The position numbers were made by a program, and so were the translations under genes. A stretch of DNA of 64,000 bases from Oscillospiraceae bacterium (lineage in GTDB: Bacteria; Bacillota; Clostridia; Oscillospirales; Oscillospiraceae): assembly GCA_902781745.1 (NCBI GenBank), contig CACZKM010000007.1:22168-86167 (forward strand), read 5' to 3'. The notes beneath the pieces are model-generated. The model saw only the letters and a program-made list of their open reading frames with translations, searched no databases and was not told the origin of the DNA. Of this stretch, positions 8,865 to 20,664 are shown piece after piece. Position 1 is the stretch's first letter; every line of letters begins with the position of its first letter.

Positions 8865-10247
8865 TTATACAGTCTGCCCGGACTGGGCGACCTTCATCAT
8901 AATGGCGCACTCGATGCGCTTCTTGAACAGCTTGCAGCCGTACTCGTAGGTGCCGCCGATGTCCCCGCTGGCGTGGTAGGCGTTGGCGGCGCAGCCCCCG
9001 GCGCAGTAGAGCCGGGCCCAGCAGTCCCGGCAGTCGGGGTTGGTCACCACGTTGCACCGGTGGAACCTCTCCCCCAGGGCCGGGTTGGTCACCCCGTCCC
9101 AGACGTTGCCCATGGAGTAGTCCGGGTCGTTGACGAACTGGTGGCAGGGGAAGAGCTCCCCCCAGGGGGTCACCGCCAGGTACTCGGTGCCCGAGCCGCA
9201 GCCCGACATCCGCTTGTGGAGGCAGGGCCCCCCGGCCAGGTCGATCATGTAGTGGTAGAAGGTGAAGGGCCTCCCCTCCCGCTCCCGCCTGAGCATCTCC
9301 TTGGCGAGGATCTCGTACTGGTCGAAGAGCACGGGCAGGTCCTCCTCGGTGAGGGCCCAGGGGTCCCCCGGGGGGCAGACCACCGGCTCCATGCTCAGCT
9401 CGGTGAAGCCCAGGTCGGCCATGTGGAAGATATCCTCGGTAAAGTCCGTGTTGTCGTGGGTGAAGGTCCCCCGCATATAGTAGCTCCGGTCTCCCCGGCG
9501 CTCCACGAACCGTTGGAACTTCGGCACGATGCGGTCGTAGCTGCCGTGGCCGGCAAAGTCCCGGCGGAGCCTGTCGTGGACCTCCTTCCGGCCGTCCAGG
9601 CTGAGGACCACGTTGTGCATCTCCTTGTAGCAGAAGTCGGTGACCTCGTCGTCCAGCAGGACCCCGTTGGTGGTGAGGGTGAACCGGAAGTTCTTGTGGT
9701 GGATGGGCTCCTGGGTCCGGGCGTAGGCCACCAGGTCCTTGACCACCTGCCAGTTCATCAGGGGCTCTCCGCCGAAGAAGTCCACCTCCAGGTTCACCCG
9801 GCTGCCGGAGGAGGCGATGAGGAAGTCCAGGGCCTGCCTGCCCACCTCGAAGGACATGAGGGCCCGGTCCCCGTGGTACTTCCCCTGGCTGGCGAAGCAG
9901 TAGCTACAGTTGAGGTTGCAGGTGTGGGCCACATGGAGGCACATGGCCTTCAGCACGGGCTTGGTGTGCTCGAAGGCCTCCTGCTCCACCTCCGCCCACA
10001 GGTCCCGGGAGAAGAGCTTCCCGGCGTCCTTCAGCTCGTCGATGTCCGCCAGGCAGTCCCGGAGCTCTTTCTCGTCCACGTCGGGCAGGTGGCCGTACTT
10101 GTCCAGCATCCGGGCCACGATCTCGTCCCGGGGGGTGGTCTCGTAGAGGGAGATGACGTCATAGGCCACCTCGTCCACCACATGGACCGCCCCGCTGTAG
10201 ACGTCCAGGACGATGTTGTACCCGTTGAGTTTGTATTGATGGATCAT
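8865..10247 (-). CDS. scfB: Thioether cross-link-forming SCIFF peptide maturase
   Basis: Radical SAM/SPASM enzyme of 460 residues that forms Cys-to-Thr thioether bonds in the SCIFF peptide. The radical SAM cluster motif is CNLNCSYC (C110, C114, C117); the C-terminal SPASM region has many cysteines including CGSGTEY, CHQF, CNVV, CRDC and CAGGC, for auxiliary iron-sulphur clusters. The N terminus (residues 1-90) is the peptide-recognition domain. It lies directly downstream of the scfA gene on the same strand, the usual order. Length and motifs match the family. Confidence 0.95.
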   Translation of the reverse strand: MIHQYKLNGYNIVLDVYSGAVHVVDEVAYDVISLYETTPRDEIVARMLDKYGHLPDVDEKELRDCLADIDELKDAGKLFSRDLWAEVEQEAFEHTKPVLKAMCLHVAHTCNLNCSYCFASQGKYHGDRALMSFEVGRQALDFLIASSGSRVNLEVDFFGGEPLMNWQVVKDLVAYARTQEPIHHKNFRFTLTTNGVLLDDEVTDFCYKEMHNVVLSLDGRKEVHDRLRRDFAGHGSYDRIVPKFQRFVERRGDRSYYMRGTFTHDNTDFTEDIFHMADLGFTELSMEPVVCPPGDPWALTEEDLPVLFDQYEILAKEMLRREREGRPFTFYHYMIDLAGGPCLHKRMSGCGSGTEYLAVTPWGELFPCHQFVNDPDYSMGNVWDGVTNPALGERFHRCNVVTNPDCRDCWARLYCAGGCAANAYHASGDIGGTYEYGCKLFKKRIECAIMMKVAQSGQTV

Positions 10248-10287
10248 AGCAGTCGATCATCCTTATACTATTTCTTGGAATGGGACA

Positions 10288-10325
10288 GAAAAAGCGCCGC
10301 GTGATCGGAGATCCGCGGCGGCTTT
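10288..10325 (-). terminator. Attenuator-like hairpin between scfA and scfB
   Basis: On the minus strand, a GC-rich stem (GCCGCCGCGGATC / GATCACGCGGCGC) followed by TTTTTC. It sits between the precursor and maturase genes, so most transcripts would stop after scfA and only read-through would reach scfB. This would give excess substrate peptide over enzyme. Confidence 0.65.
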
Positions 10326-10344
10326 CCTTGTGTTACATTGGTGC

Positions 10345-10491
10345 TCAGCGATTCTCGTTCTCGCACTGCTGGTTGGCAAGGCCGCAGGAGGTCTTGCAGG
10401 CAGACTGGCAAGAGGTCTGGCATTCGCCGCAGCCGCCGGTCTTCAGGCTCTTGGCCAGGTCCCGGGTCTCCAGAGTCTGGATTCTCCGCAT
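10345..10491 (-). CDS. scfA: SCIFF ribosomally synthesised peptide precursor
   Basis: A 48-residue peptide with exactly six cysteines in its C-terminal half (positions 21, 24, 28, 32, 36, 43), the defining feature of SCIFF (six Cys in forty-five) peptides found throughout Clostridia. The Thr/Ser residues next to the cysteines are the partners for thioether bonds made by ScfB. The N-terminal half (MRRIQTLETRD) is the leader. AAAGGAG precedes the ATG with 9-base spacing. A near-consensus promoter lies at 10535-10563. Physiological function of SCIFF peptides is not known. Confidence 0.95.
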   Translation of the reverse strand: MRRIQTLETRDLAKSLKTGGCGECQTSCQSACKTSCGLANQQCENENR

Positions 10492-10534
10492 GGGAAACAG
10501 CTCCTTTCATCAGGGTCATGGTTTTGTGGAGACC

Positions 10535-10563
10535 ATTATACTGGCTTTTTCCGGGGTTGTCAA
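10535..10563 (-). promoter_or_regulatory. Consensus promoter of scfA
   Basis: On the minus strand, TTGACA (10558-10563), 17 bases, TATAAT (10535-10540). This is a perfect housekeeping-type promoter about 45 bases upstream of scfA, implying strong constitutive expression. Confidence 0.8.
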
Positions 10564-10605
10564 TGGGTCTTTCCCGCCTTTCTTCCCGCCGGTCCCGGCC
10601 GTTCG

Positions 10606-11613
10606 TCAGGGGCCCAGCTCCCGGAAGAGGAAGGTCACCACCGCCCCCCGGGGGCAGCCCACCTTGGGGGAGACGGTGAGGTTGGTGTCCGCCAGCAGGT
10701 TGTGCCCCATCGCCCAGGCGCCGGCCTCCTCATACCAGCCGTCGGGTCCCTCCTCCATGGCCCGGTAAAGGAAGGTGATGATGTGGGCGGTGGAGCAGGT
10801 CTGGCCGGGGGAGAAGTGGGTGGCGTCGGCGCCCACGGTAATCTTCTTCTCCACCGCCCAGAGGACGGCTTTGTAGTAGTAGTCCGTGGTCTTCACATCC
10901 ACGAAGGGATTCTTCGTTGCAGAGGGCTCCGGCTCCCCGCAGGCCCGCCACAGGAAGGTGACGGTCTGGGCCCGGGTGACGGTGGCGTAGGGGCCGAATT
11001 TGGTGTCGCTGATCCCCTTGGTCACCTGGGGGGCGCGGTAGTAGGCCCACAGCACCCCGTCATAGAAGTAGTTCCCCTCCTTCACGTCCTCAAAGGGGTT
11101 GGAGAAGTCCTCGGGGTACAGCGCCGGGGGCTCTCCCGAGCCCAGGGGGGTGAGGCACACGCTGGCCACCCAGCCCGGGCCGCCGTCGTAGATGATCTGG
11201 GACCAGCCGTCATAGGCGGCGGTGACCTTCACCTGGTCCCCCAGGGTGAGGTTCCCCAGCCAGGCGCTCTCGCCGCCGGCCAGCTCCCGCACCGCCACCA
11301 CGCCCGTGTTCACATAGTGGGTGGGGCTCATGTCCTCGGGGTCGGGGAGGGGGGTGAGGTATTTGGTCATCACCCAGCCGTAGCCGCTCCCGTACTCGAT
11401 CTTGGACCAGTCCCCCTGGTCCTCCACCACCACCACCTCTTTGCCCTGGGTCAGGCCGCCGATCCGGGGGCTTTCGCTGTCGGGCTCCTGGCGGACGGTG
11501 AGGGTGCCCGCGCTGACGGTGTGGGTGGTCCCGCCCCCGGCCAGGGCCGCCAGGGGCAGAAGGCTGACCGCAAGGAGCAGGGCCAGCAGGGTGGAAAGGA
11601 CTCTCTTTTTCAT
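10606..11613 (-). CDS. Secreted SH3/SLH domain protein
   Basis: A 335-residue exported protein. Signal peptide at 1-25 (MKKRVLSTLLALLLAV...ALAGG). Two bacterial SH3 domains follow (about 33-88 and 97-155; WSKIEYGSGYGWV and WSQIIYDGGPGWV), then three S-layer-homology repeats to the end, with TRAQTVTFLWRA and STAHIITFLYRA; the third repeat is divergent. SLH domains normally anchor proteins to pyruvylated cell-wall polymer. It lies 63 bases downstream of a paralogue with an almost identical signal peptide (11677-13614), suggesting tandem duplication and cotranscription. Confidence 0.85.
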   Translation of the reverse strand: MKKRVLSTLLALLLAVSLLPLAALAGGGTTHTVSAGTLTVRQEPDSESPRIGGLTQGKEVVVVEDQGDWSKIEYGSGYGWVMTKYLTPLPDPEDMSPTHYVNTGVVAVRELAGGESAWLGNLTLGDQVKVTAAYDGWSQIIYDGGPGWVASVCLTPLGSGEPPALYPEDFSNPFEDVKEGNYFYDGVLWAYYRAPQVTKGISDTKFGPYATVTRAQTVTFLWRACGEPEPSATKNPFVDVKTTDYYYKAVLWAVEKKITVGADATHFSPGQTCSTAHIITFLYRAMEEGPDGWYEEAGAWAMGHNLLADTNLTVSPKVGCPRGAVVTFLFRELGP

Positions 11614-11676
11614 GGGAAAAACCTCCGTCTCAAATGATTCCTTCTCGTTCGATGGGGGTCTGAATACGCGCCGTTG

Positions 11677-13614
11677 TCAGGAACGCTCCATAAACTTGAC
11701 CTTCCACAGGAACTGCACCACGCACCAGCGGGGACAGGGGGTCTTGTCGTTTACGGAGATCTCCACAAAGAAGGGCATATTGACGTTGCCGCTTTGTTCC
11801 GCAGCCCAGGCCGCCGCCTCGCCGTTCCAGCCGCCGTTGGGGCCGCCCTTGCCGGGGTTGACGGTCCGGTACAGGAAGGTGACGATGTGCCGGGTGCTGA
11901 GGGTGGCCTTGGGGGCGAAGTGGGTGGAATCCACCCCCACGGTGATCCCGTTCTCCACGGCCCAGAGGATGGGCTTGTACCAATACTCCGAGGCCTTCAC
12001 GTCCACGAAGGGGTTCTTGGTGGTCTTGGGCTCCGGGCAGCCCATGGACCGCCACAGGAAGGTGACGCACTGGCCCCGGGTCACGGTCTCCGCAGGGCCG
12101 AACTTGGTGTCGCTGACCCCCTTGGTCACCTGGGGATCGGCGTGGTAGGCCCAGAGGACCGCGGGATAGTACTTATCCCTGTCGGTCACGTCGGTGAAGG
12201 GGTTGAGGACGTCGGACTTGGGCACCAGGTATGCGCTCTCTACCCAGCCGTAGCCGTCCTCCAGGATGATCTTGGACCAGTTCCCCTGGGTATCCACGAC
12301 GGTGACCTCCGTGCCCGCGGGCAGGTCAACGAGCCAATCCCCGCGCTCCTCGACAGATTCCCACGGAGAATCCCACACACGCTGGCTGGAGTAGACGATG
12401 GTGTAGGTGGCGGAGGAGGATGCGCCGTCCTTGTAGGTCACAGTGAAGGGCTCGCTGACCCCCTTGCTAAAGCCGTCCCTGGCGGCCAGCCGGTAGGTCA
12501 CCGTCGTTCCGGGCGTCTCCCAGGATGTATCGTAGACCACGGTCTCTTCCTTCGCATCGTAGGCCAGAGTACTTTTAGGCAGCCAGCCCGCATTCTCGGA
12601 ATCGTACTCGATCTCGACATAGTTCGCCTCTATGTTGAGCTGGAAGTGGATCGTGAGGGGGTCGCCCACGGTCAGCGTATCCTTGGGTTCATAGGAGTAG
12701 CTGAGGAATTTGTAGTTGTCGTTGTCTTTGAATACAGCCTTGATGTGCGCCGCCTCATTCCCCATCGTAAAGGAGGTATTAGGGCTGCCGGTGTAAAGCA
12801 GGGTCACGTTGCCGGAGACCACTTCCCAGCAGTAGAAGTGCTGACCGTCAGGGGGCGTGTCGGCGGTGATAAACACCTTCCCCTGGTACCTGCAGGTGGA
12901 CTTGTCCGCCTTGCCGCCATCCACTGTGACGGGGTAGGCGGGGCGTTCAGGATCGGGCGCCAGTTCGCTGCGGGCTACCTCGCTGGCTCCGGTATCCTTA
13001 TCTTTGCTGATGGCCTTCACAGTAAACACCGGGTCGTCGTTTTTTCCCGTAGTGAAACTCTGATACGTTTGGGGGGCCATGACTTTCTTTTCCGAGTACC
13101 GCTGGGTCTCATGCAGGTAAAGGCAGACGATATAGAACTCCGCGCCCTCCACAGCGTCCCATTTTGCCAGATCGCCGTCCCAGCGGAGATTCTGGGGTGT
13201 GGGCAGGGTCTTGGCCGGGTTGTAAACAAAGGTTCCCTTCCACTCGGAGGTGAGCGGGATTTCCATGTGTCCTCCGTTGGGATTGAGCTGGCTTGCGTAG
13301 ACCGAGACGCTGTACGTCCCGCTGGAACAGCCGCGCTCCCGGCAGAGATCGATCAAATCCAGGGAAAACGTACTCTGCTCTTTCTGATAGATCTCGTCCC
13401 GTATTTTGTCCTGCTCGGGGTCCTCCACGTTTGTGTGTGTAATCGTAAAATAGTATTTGTCCGCGTCGGGATAGGCGTCCCAGGAGAGCACCCCCTCCGG
13501 GGACAGATTCACGTTCTGCAGTTCGTTGTCCGCCCGGGCCGTCCCGCTCATTGCGGGGACCAGGCTGACCGCGAAGAGCAGGGCCAGCAGGGTGGAAAGG
13601 ACGCGCTTTTTCAT
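11677..13614 (-). CDS. Secreted SLH domain surface protein
   Basis: A 645-residue exported protein: signal peptide 1-28 (cut after TARA), fibronectin-like beta-rich region to about residue 400, one SH3 domain (about 405-460), and three SLH repeats at the C terminus (TRGQCVTFLWRS, STRHIVTFLYRT, then a divergent third). The start at 13614 follows AAGGAGG with 8 bases and gives a clean signal peptide; an upstream in-frame start would add 29 unlikely residues. Paralogue of the next gene. Probably wall-anchored; ligand unknown. Confidence 0.82.
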   Translation of the reverse strand: MKKRVLSTLLALLFAVSLVPAMSGTARADNELQNVNLSPEGVLSWDAYPDADKYYFTITHTNVEDPEQDKIRDEIYQKEQSTFSLDLIDLCRERGCSSGTYSVSVYASQLNPNGGHMEIPLTSEWKGTFVYNPAKTLPTPQNLRWDGDLAKWDAVEGAEFYIVCLYLHETQRYSEKKVMAPQTYQSFTTGKNDDPVFTVKAISKDKDTGASEVARSELAPDPERPAYPVTVDGGKADKSTCRYQGKVFITADTPPDGQHFYCWEVVSGNVTLLYTGSPNTSFTMGNEAAHIKAVFKDNDNYKFLSYSYEPKDTLTVGDPLTIHFQLNIEANYVEIEYDSENAGWLPKSTLAYDAKEETVVYDTSWETPGTTVTYRLAARDGFSKGVSEPFTVTYKDGASSSATYTIVYSSQRVWDSPWESVEERGDWLVDLPAGTEVTVVDTQGNWSKIILEDGYGWVESAYLVPKSDVLNPFTDVTDRDKYYPAVLWAYHADPQVTKGVSDTKFGPAETVTRGQCVTFLWRSMGCPEPKTTKNPFVDVKASEYWYKPILWAVENGITVGVDSTHFAPKATLSTRHIVTFLYRTVNPGKGGPNGGWNGEAAAWAAEQSGNVNMPFFVEISVNDKTPCPRWCVVQFLWKVKFMERS

Positions 13615-13730
13615 GGGAAATACCTCCTTCTCATAGAACACATGGAACACATTCTGATTGGATGGGGATTCCGCACGGGGGAGATCGGTTGCCGGCCTCA
13701 CCTTCTTTTCCTGAATATGCAGCGATTTTC

Positions 13731-13759
13731 TAAGTTACAATATTTTTTGTTAAGTTACA
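13731..13759. promoter_or_regulatory. Direct repeats TAAGTTACA, 20-base period
   Basis: Two exact copies of TAAGTTACA at 13731-13739 and 13751-13759 (TGTAACTTA on the minus strand), about 120 bases upstream of the leftward SLH gene. Direct repeats two helical turns apart are typical for OmpR/PhoB-type response regulators. The rest of the 353-base gap 13615-13967 holds GC hairpins (about 13900-13930 and 13933-13956) and no gene. Confidence 0.35.
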
Positions 13760-13967
13760 GTGTACCAGAACCCCCGGAGAAAGGCAAGGCTTACGCCGCA
13801 AATTATAGGAGAAATGCGTATTACTCATCAACTTTGTGAAATAATGCTCCTGCCGGGGATTTCCTGCGGTATTCCGGGAAAAGAAGGGCACCCTAACCGG
13901 TGCGCCCCCGCAAAAGGGGCGCGCCCGGTCGACGTTCCGACGAGATTTCGGAACGGGGGGATCTTTT

Positions 13968-15005
13968 TTGCAGAAGACGAAACGACACCCGGCCCTCCGC
14001 CTGGCCCTGGCGGTGCTGGGGGCGGCCCTGCTGCTCCTCCCCACGGCCCGGGCCGCCCAGCCGCCCGGGGAGACCCGGTATGTGGTCCCCGTGGGCAGCG
14101 CCGTGGGCATCAAGCTCTTCTCCGACGGCGTGCTGGTGGTGGGCTTCACCGACGTGGCCACCGCCGGGGGCTCCGCCAACCCCGCCCGGCAGGCCGGCCT
14201 GAAGGAGGGGGACGTGATCACCCGCCTGGACGGCCGGGCGGTCAGCACCATCGAGGAGGTCCAGGACATCCTCCAGGAGGAGGGCGCCCGGACGGTGGAC
14301 CTCCGGGTCCGCCGGGACGGGGAGGAACGGGACCTGACCATCCGGGCGGTGCAGTGCGCGGCGGACGGGGCCTGGAAGCTGGGGGCCTGGATCCGGGACT
14401 CCATGGCGGGCATCGGCACCCTGACCTTCGTGGACCCGGAGACCGGCCTCTTCGGCACCCTGGGCCACGGGGTCAACGACGTGGACACGGCGGTCCTCCT
14501 GGAGCTCCAGTCCGGGGCCATCACCCCGGCGTCCGTGGCCGGCGTGGTCAAGGGGGAGGACGGCAGGCCCGGAGAGCTCCGGGGGGCCTTCCCCGGGGAG
14601 GAGGACCTGGGGACCCTCTTCGCCAACACGGAGCAGGGGGTCTTCGGATATCTCACGGACAAATCCGGTCTCACCGGGACCCCGGTGCCGGTGGCGTCGC
14701 CGGACCAGGTCCATCCCGGCCCGGCCACCATCCTGGCCAACGTCTCCGGGACCCAGGTGGAGGAGTATGACGTGGAGATCCTCAAGGTCTTCGACCACCC
14801 CGCGGACGCCCGGGACCTGATGCTGAAGGTAACGGACAAGGCCCTGCTGGAGAAGACCGGCGGCATCGTCCAGGGGATGAGCGGCTCGCCCATCCTCCAG
14901 GACGGCCGGCTGGCGGGGGCGGTGACCCACGTGCTCATCGACCACGCGGACCGGGGCTACGGCATCCTGGCGACGCACATGATAGAACGGGCGGAGGCAG
15001 GCTGA
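13968..15005 (+). CDS. spoIVB: SpoIVB-type sporulation serine peptidase
   Basis: A 345-residue S55 family peptidase with an N-terminal signal/anchor (residues 9-29), a PDZ domain (about 55-130, AGLKEGDVITRLDGRAV) and the SpoIVB catalytic region: His in GTLGHGVND (H167) and the nucleophile Ser in GMSGSPI (S307). In Bacillus it is secreted from the forespore and cleaves SpoIVFA to trigger sigma-K processing. TTG start preceded by a GGGGGG-type ribosome site that follows a hairpin (13933-13956). Somewhat shorter than the Bacillus protein. Unlike many clostridia, spo0A does not follow. Confidence 0.9.
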   Translation: MQKTKRHPALRLALAVLGAALLLLPTARAAQPPGETRYVVPVGSAVGIKLFSDGVLVVGFTDVATAGGSANPARQAGLKEGDVITRLDGRAVSTIEEVQDILQEEGARTVDLRVRRDGEERDLTIRAVQCAADGAWKLGAWIRDSMAGIGTLTFVDPETGLFGTLGHGVNDVDTAVLLELQSGAITPASVAGVVKGEDGRPGELRGAFPGEEDLGTLFANTEQGVFGYLTDKSGLTGTPVPVASPDQVHPGPATILANVSGTQVEEYDVEILKVFDHPADARDLMLKVTDKALLEKTGGIVQGMSGSPILQDGRLAGAVTHVLIDHADRGYGILATHMIERAEAG

Positions 15006-15159
15006 CCCGGACCCGGCGGAGAACCTGCCGCCGGGTACATAACAGCGCCGCATTTTCGGCCTGTCCGCCCCATATCCCCCTTGCAAAACAGACAAAACCG
15101 TGGCATAATGGACCTGTCCAATCCATCAAATTACTCAATGACAGAACGGAGGGATGTCT

Positions 15160-16368
15160 ATGGGTCGTTCCGGCGGGTCCTTTGGCGGCGGCCACTCCGG
15201 CGGCGGGTTTTCCGGCGGCGGACGGGGCGGCGGCGGCTTCTCCGGCGGGTCCTTTGGCGGCGGCGGCCGGTCCTTCGGGGGCGGCGGGCGCACAGGGGGC
15301 TCCGGCGGGTTCCGGCCCGGGGGGAGCTCCTTCGGCGGGGGCTTCCGGCCCGGCGGCAGCTCCTTCGGCGGCGGCAGCTACCGGCCCAGCGGGCCCATCT
15401 TCCCCGGCGGCGGGGGCTTTTATCCCGGCGGGATGGGCTACCGGCCCTCCGGCGGCGGGGGCGGCGGATGCTGCCTGGGCCGGGGGTGCCTCACCACCCT
15501 GCTGGTCTTCCTCATCATTTTCTTTGCCCTTATCCTCATCGGCGGGGTGGCCACCTCCATCGGCGGGGTGAACACCAGCGCCGGCGGCGGGTCCTCCTCG
15601 GGGTCCATCGCCAAGTCCACGGTGGAGCGGGAGGCCCTGCCCCCCTCGGCCTGCACCGAGACCGGGTACTACACCGACGAGGAGGACTGGTTCTCCCGGC
15701 CCTCCAACCTGGAGAGCGGCCTGAAGTACTTCTACCAGAAGACCGGCGTGCAGCCCTACGTCTACGTGGTGGGCAGCGCCCACGGCACCACCCTCTCGGC
15801 CCTCCAGGCCTTTGCCGACGAGACCTACGACTCCCTCTTCTCCGACGAGGGCCACTACCTGCTGGTCTTCTACGACAACGGCGCCGGGGGCTATAGCTGG
15901 GCCTACGCCGTGGGCACCCAGGCCAAGACCATCATGGACAACGAGGCCAACGAGATCCTGGCCGATTACATCGACCGGTACTACTACGACAACACCATCA
16001 CCGACGAGGAGTTCTTCTCCCTGAGCTTTGAGAAGACCGCCGACCGGATCATGACCGTCACCAAGTCCCCGGCGGCCTACGTCATGCCCGTGGTGGGGGT
16101 GGTGGCCGTCCTCCTCATCGCCTTCTTCTGGTGGAAGGCGGCGGTGAAGGCCCGGCAGAAGAAGGCCGAGCAGACCGCCCAGATCCTGAACACCCCCGTG
16201 GAGGAGATGGGAGACCCCGACCTGGAGGATCTGGAGAAAAAGTACGGGGAAGACCCCGGCGGCCAGACCACCCGGCAGCAGGGCCAGACATACCAGGACC
16301 ACATGAAGGACCTGGAAAACAAATACAAGACCCAGACGGAGAAACAAAACCCGAACCAGGGCCGGTAA
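15160..16368 (+). CDS. Gly/Ser-rich membrane protein with TPM-like domain
   Basis: A 402-residue protein. Residues 1-105 are dominated by Gly, Ser and aromatic residues; a membrane segment follows at about 110-130 (TTLLVFLIIFFALILIGG), then an extracytosolic alpha/beta domain (about 170-290, with VYVVGSAHG and LLVFYDNGAGG) resembling TPM/YgcG domains, and a second membrane segment (about 305-325). The ATG at 15160 is preferred because GGAGG is 7 bases upstream; the earlier in-frame ATG at 15154 is too close. It precedes pspA by 27 bases, a pairing suggesting membrane-stress or envelope maintenance. Confidence 0.7.
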   Translation: MGRSGGSFGGGHSGGGFSGGGRGGGGFSGGSFGGGGRSFGGGGRTGGSGGFRPGGSSFGGGFRPGGSSFGGGSYRPSGPIFPGGGGFYPGGMGYRPSGGGGGGCCLGRGCLTTLLVFLIIFFALILIGGVATSIGGVNTSAGGGSSSGSIAKSTVEREALPPSACTETGYYTDEEDWFSRPSNLESGLKYFYQKTGVQPYVYVVGSAHGTTLSALQAFADETYDSLFSDEGHYLLVFYDNGAGGYSWAYAVGTQAKTIMDNEANEILADYIDRYYYDNTITDEEFFSLSFEKTADRIMTVTKSPAAYVMPVVGVVAVLLIAFFWWKAAVKARQKKAEQTAQILNTPVEEMGDPDLEDLEKKYGEDPGGQTTRQQGQTYQDHMKDLENKYKTQTEKQNPNQGR

Positions 16369-16395
16369 GCCCCACAGAAAGGAAGGTACCTACTT

Positions 16396-17079
16396 ATGGC
16401 TAACATTCTCGAGCGCTTCAACACCATCATCAAATCCAACATCAACGCCCTGCTGGACAAGGCGGAGGACCCCGCCAAGATGATCGACCAGTACCTGCTG
16501 GACCTGCGGGAGAGCCTGGCCGAGGTCAAGAAGGAGACCGCCGGCGTCATGGCCGAGGAGGCCCGGTGCCGCCGGGCCTATGAGGAGAACCAGCGGGACG
16601 TGGAGAAGTACGAGGGCCTGGCCAAGCGGGCCCTGTCCGCCGGCAGCGAGGAGGACGCCAAGGTCTTCCTGGCCAAAAAGCTGGAGCTGGAGACCAAGGG
16701 CGCGGACCTGAAGAAGATCTATGACACCGCCCGGGAGAACGCCGACAAGATGCGCCAGATGCACGACAAGCTGGTGGGGGACATCAACTCCCTGGAGACC
16801 CGGAAGGCCGCCGTCAAGGCCAAGGTGGCCGTGGCCAAGACCCAGGAGAAGGTCAACGAGATCACCAGCGGCGCGGAGAAGGCCAGCGGCACCATGGAGG
16901 CCTTCGAGCGGATGGAGGCCAAGGCCGACCAGATGCTGGACCAGGCCAACGCCATGACCGAGCTCAACGCCAAGAAGAACGACACCGCCGAGTCCCTGGC
17001 GGACAAGTACGAGAAGGCCGGCTCCACCGCCGAGGTGGACGACGCGCTGGCCAAGCTGAAGGCTGAAATGGGACTTTGA
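16396..17079 (+). CDS. pspA: PspA/IM30 family protein
   Basis: A 227-residue, almost entirely helical coiled-coil protein starting with MANILERFNTIIKSNINALL, the characteristic membrane-binding N-terminal helix of PspA/Vipp1 proteins. These ESCRT-III-like proteins polymerise on the inner membrane surface and protect it under stress. Second gene of a unit with the Gly-rich membrane protein; GGAAGG ribosome site. Followed by a 390-base intergenic region filled with foldback repeats. Confidence 0.9.
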   Translation: MANILERFNTIIKSNINALLDKAEDPAKMIDQYLLDLRESLAEVKKETAGVMAEEARCRRAYEENQRDVEKYEGLAKRALSAGSEEDAKVFLAKKLELETKGADLKKIYDTARENADKMRQMHDKLVGDINSLETRKAAVKAKVAVAKTQEKVNEITSGAEKASGTMEAFERMEAKADQMLDQANAMTELNAKKNDTAESLADKYEKAGSTAEVDDALAKLKAEMGL

Positions 17080-17089
17080 GCGCGATCGG

Positions 17090-17360
17090 GATGCAGCGGA
17101 GCCCTCTCCGTCCCTTCCTTTGGCAGCGCGATTTGGACTTAACGTAGCCCTCTCCGCCCCTTCCTTTGGCAGCGCGATATGGACGGAACGTAGCCCTCTC
17201 CGCCCCAGTGCGCGCACTGGGGCACCTCCCCCGGAGGGGGAGGCAAGATTTAGTACAACCCCGCAAAGCAGTACTAACTTGCCTCTCCCTTTGGGAGAGG
17301 TGGCACGGCGAAGCCGTGACGGAGAGGGCTCCGTTGCGCCCTTTTCGCGTTTTCAGAGGA
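17090..17360. repeat. Family A foldback repeat, copy A1
   Basis: Fills the pspA-kinase gap. Two tandem ~50-base units (TTTGGCAGCGCGAT...ACGTAGCCCTCTCCGCCCC) lead into an arm ending GGAGGGGGAGGCAAG, a short spacer, and the reverse-complementary arm GCCTCTCCC...GGCACGGCGAAGCCGTGACGGAGAGGGC. The whole can fold into one long hairpin. Related copies are at 22245, 42705, 50325 and 55430. Confidence 0.8.
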
Positions 17361-17396
17361 TATACCACACGGGTCGTGTTCTGCGGCAGGTTTTTC

Positions 17397-17425
17397 TTGC
17401 CCTTTTTTCGGTTCTGATGTAAAGT
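17397..17425 (+). promoter_or_regulatory. Possible promoter of hybrid kinase gene
   Basis: TTGCCC (17397-17402), 17 bases, TAAAGT (17420-17425), about 40 bases before the kinase start codon. Confidence 0.4.
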
Positions 17426-17467
17426 AAAGTTACGAAAGTGTGATCATAACGGAAGGAGGGGAGCGCC

Positions 17468-20536
<3,069 letters not shown>

Positions 20537-20664
20537 AGAGGAAAGACCCCGGCGGGGACTACTCTTTTTTCCCAAAGTATGCTATACTGATATTTACCGG
20601 CCGCCCAAAGGGATGAACGGGCCGGCTTTGACGCAAACTATGACAGAACGCAAGGAGGATCCCT

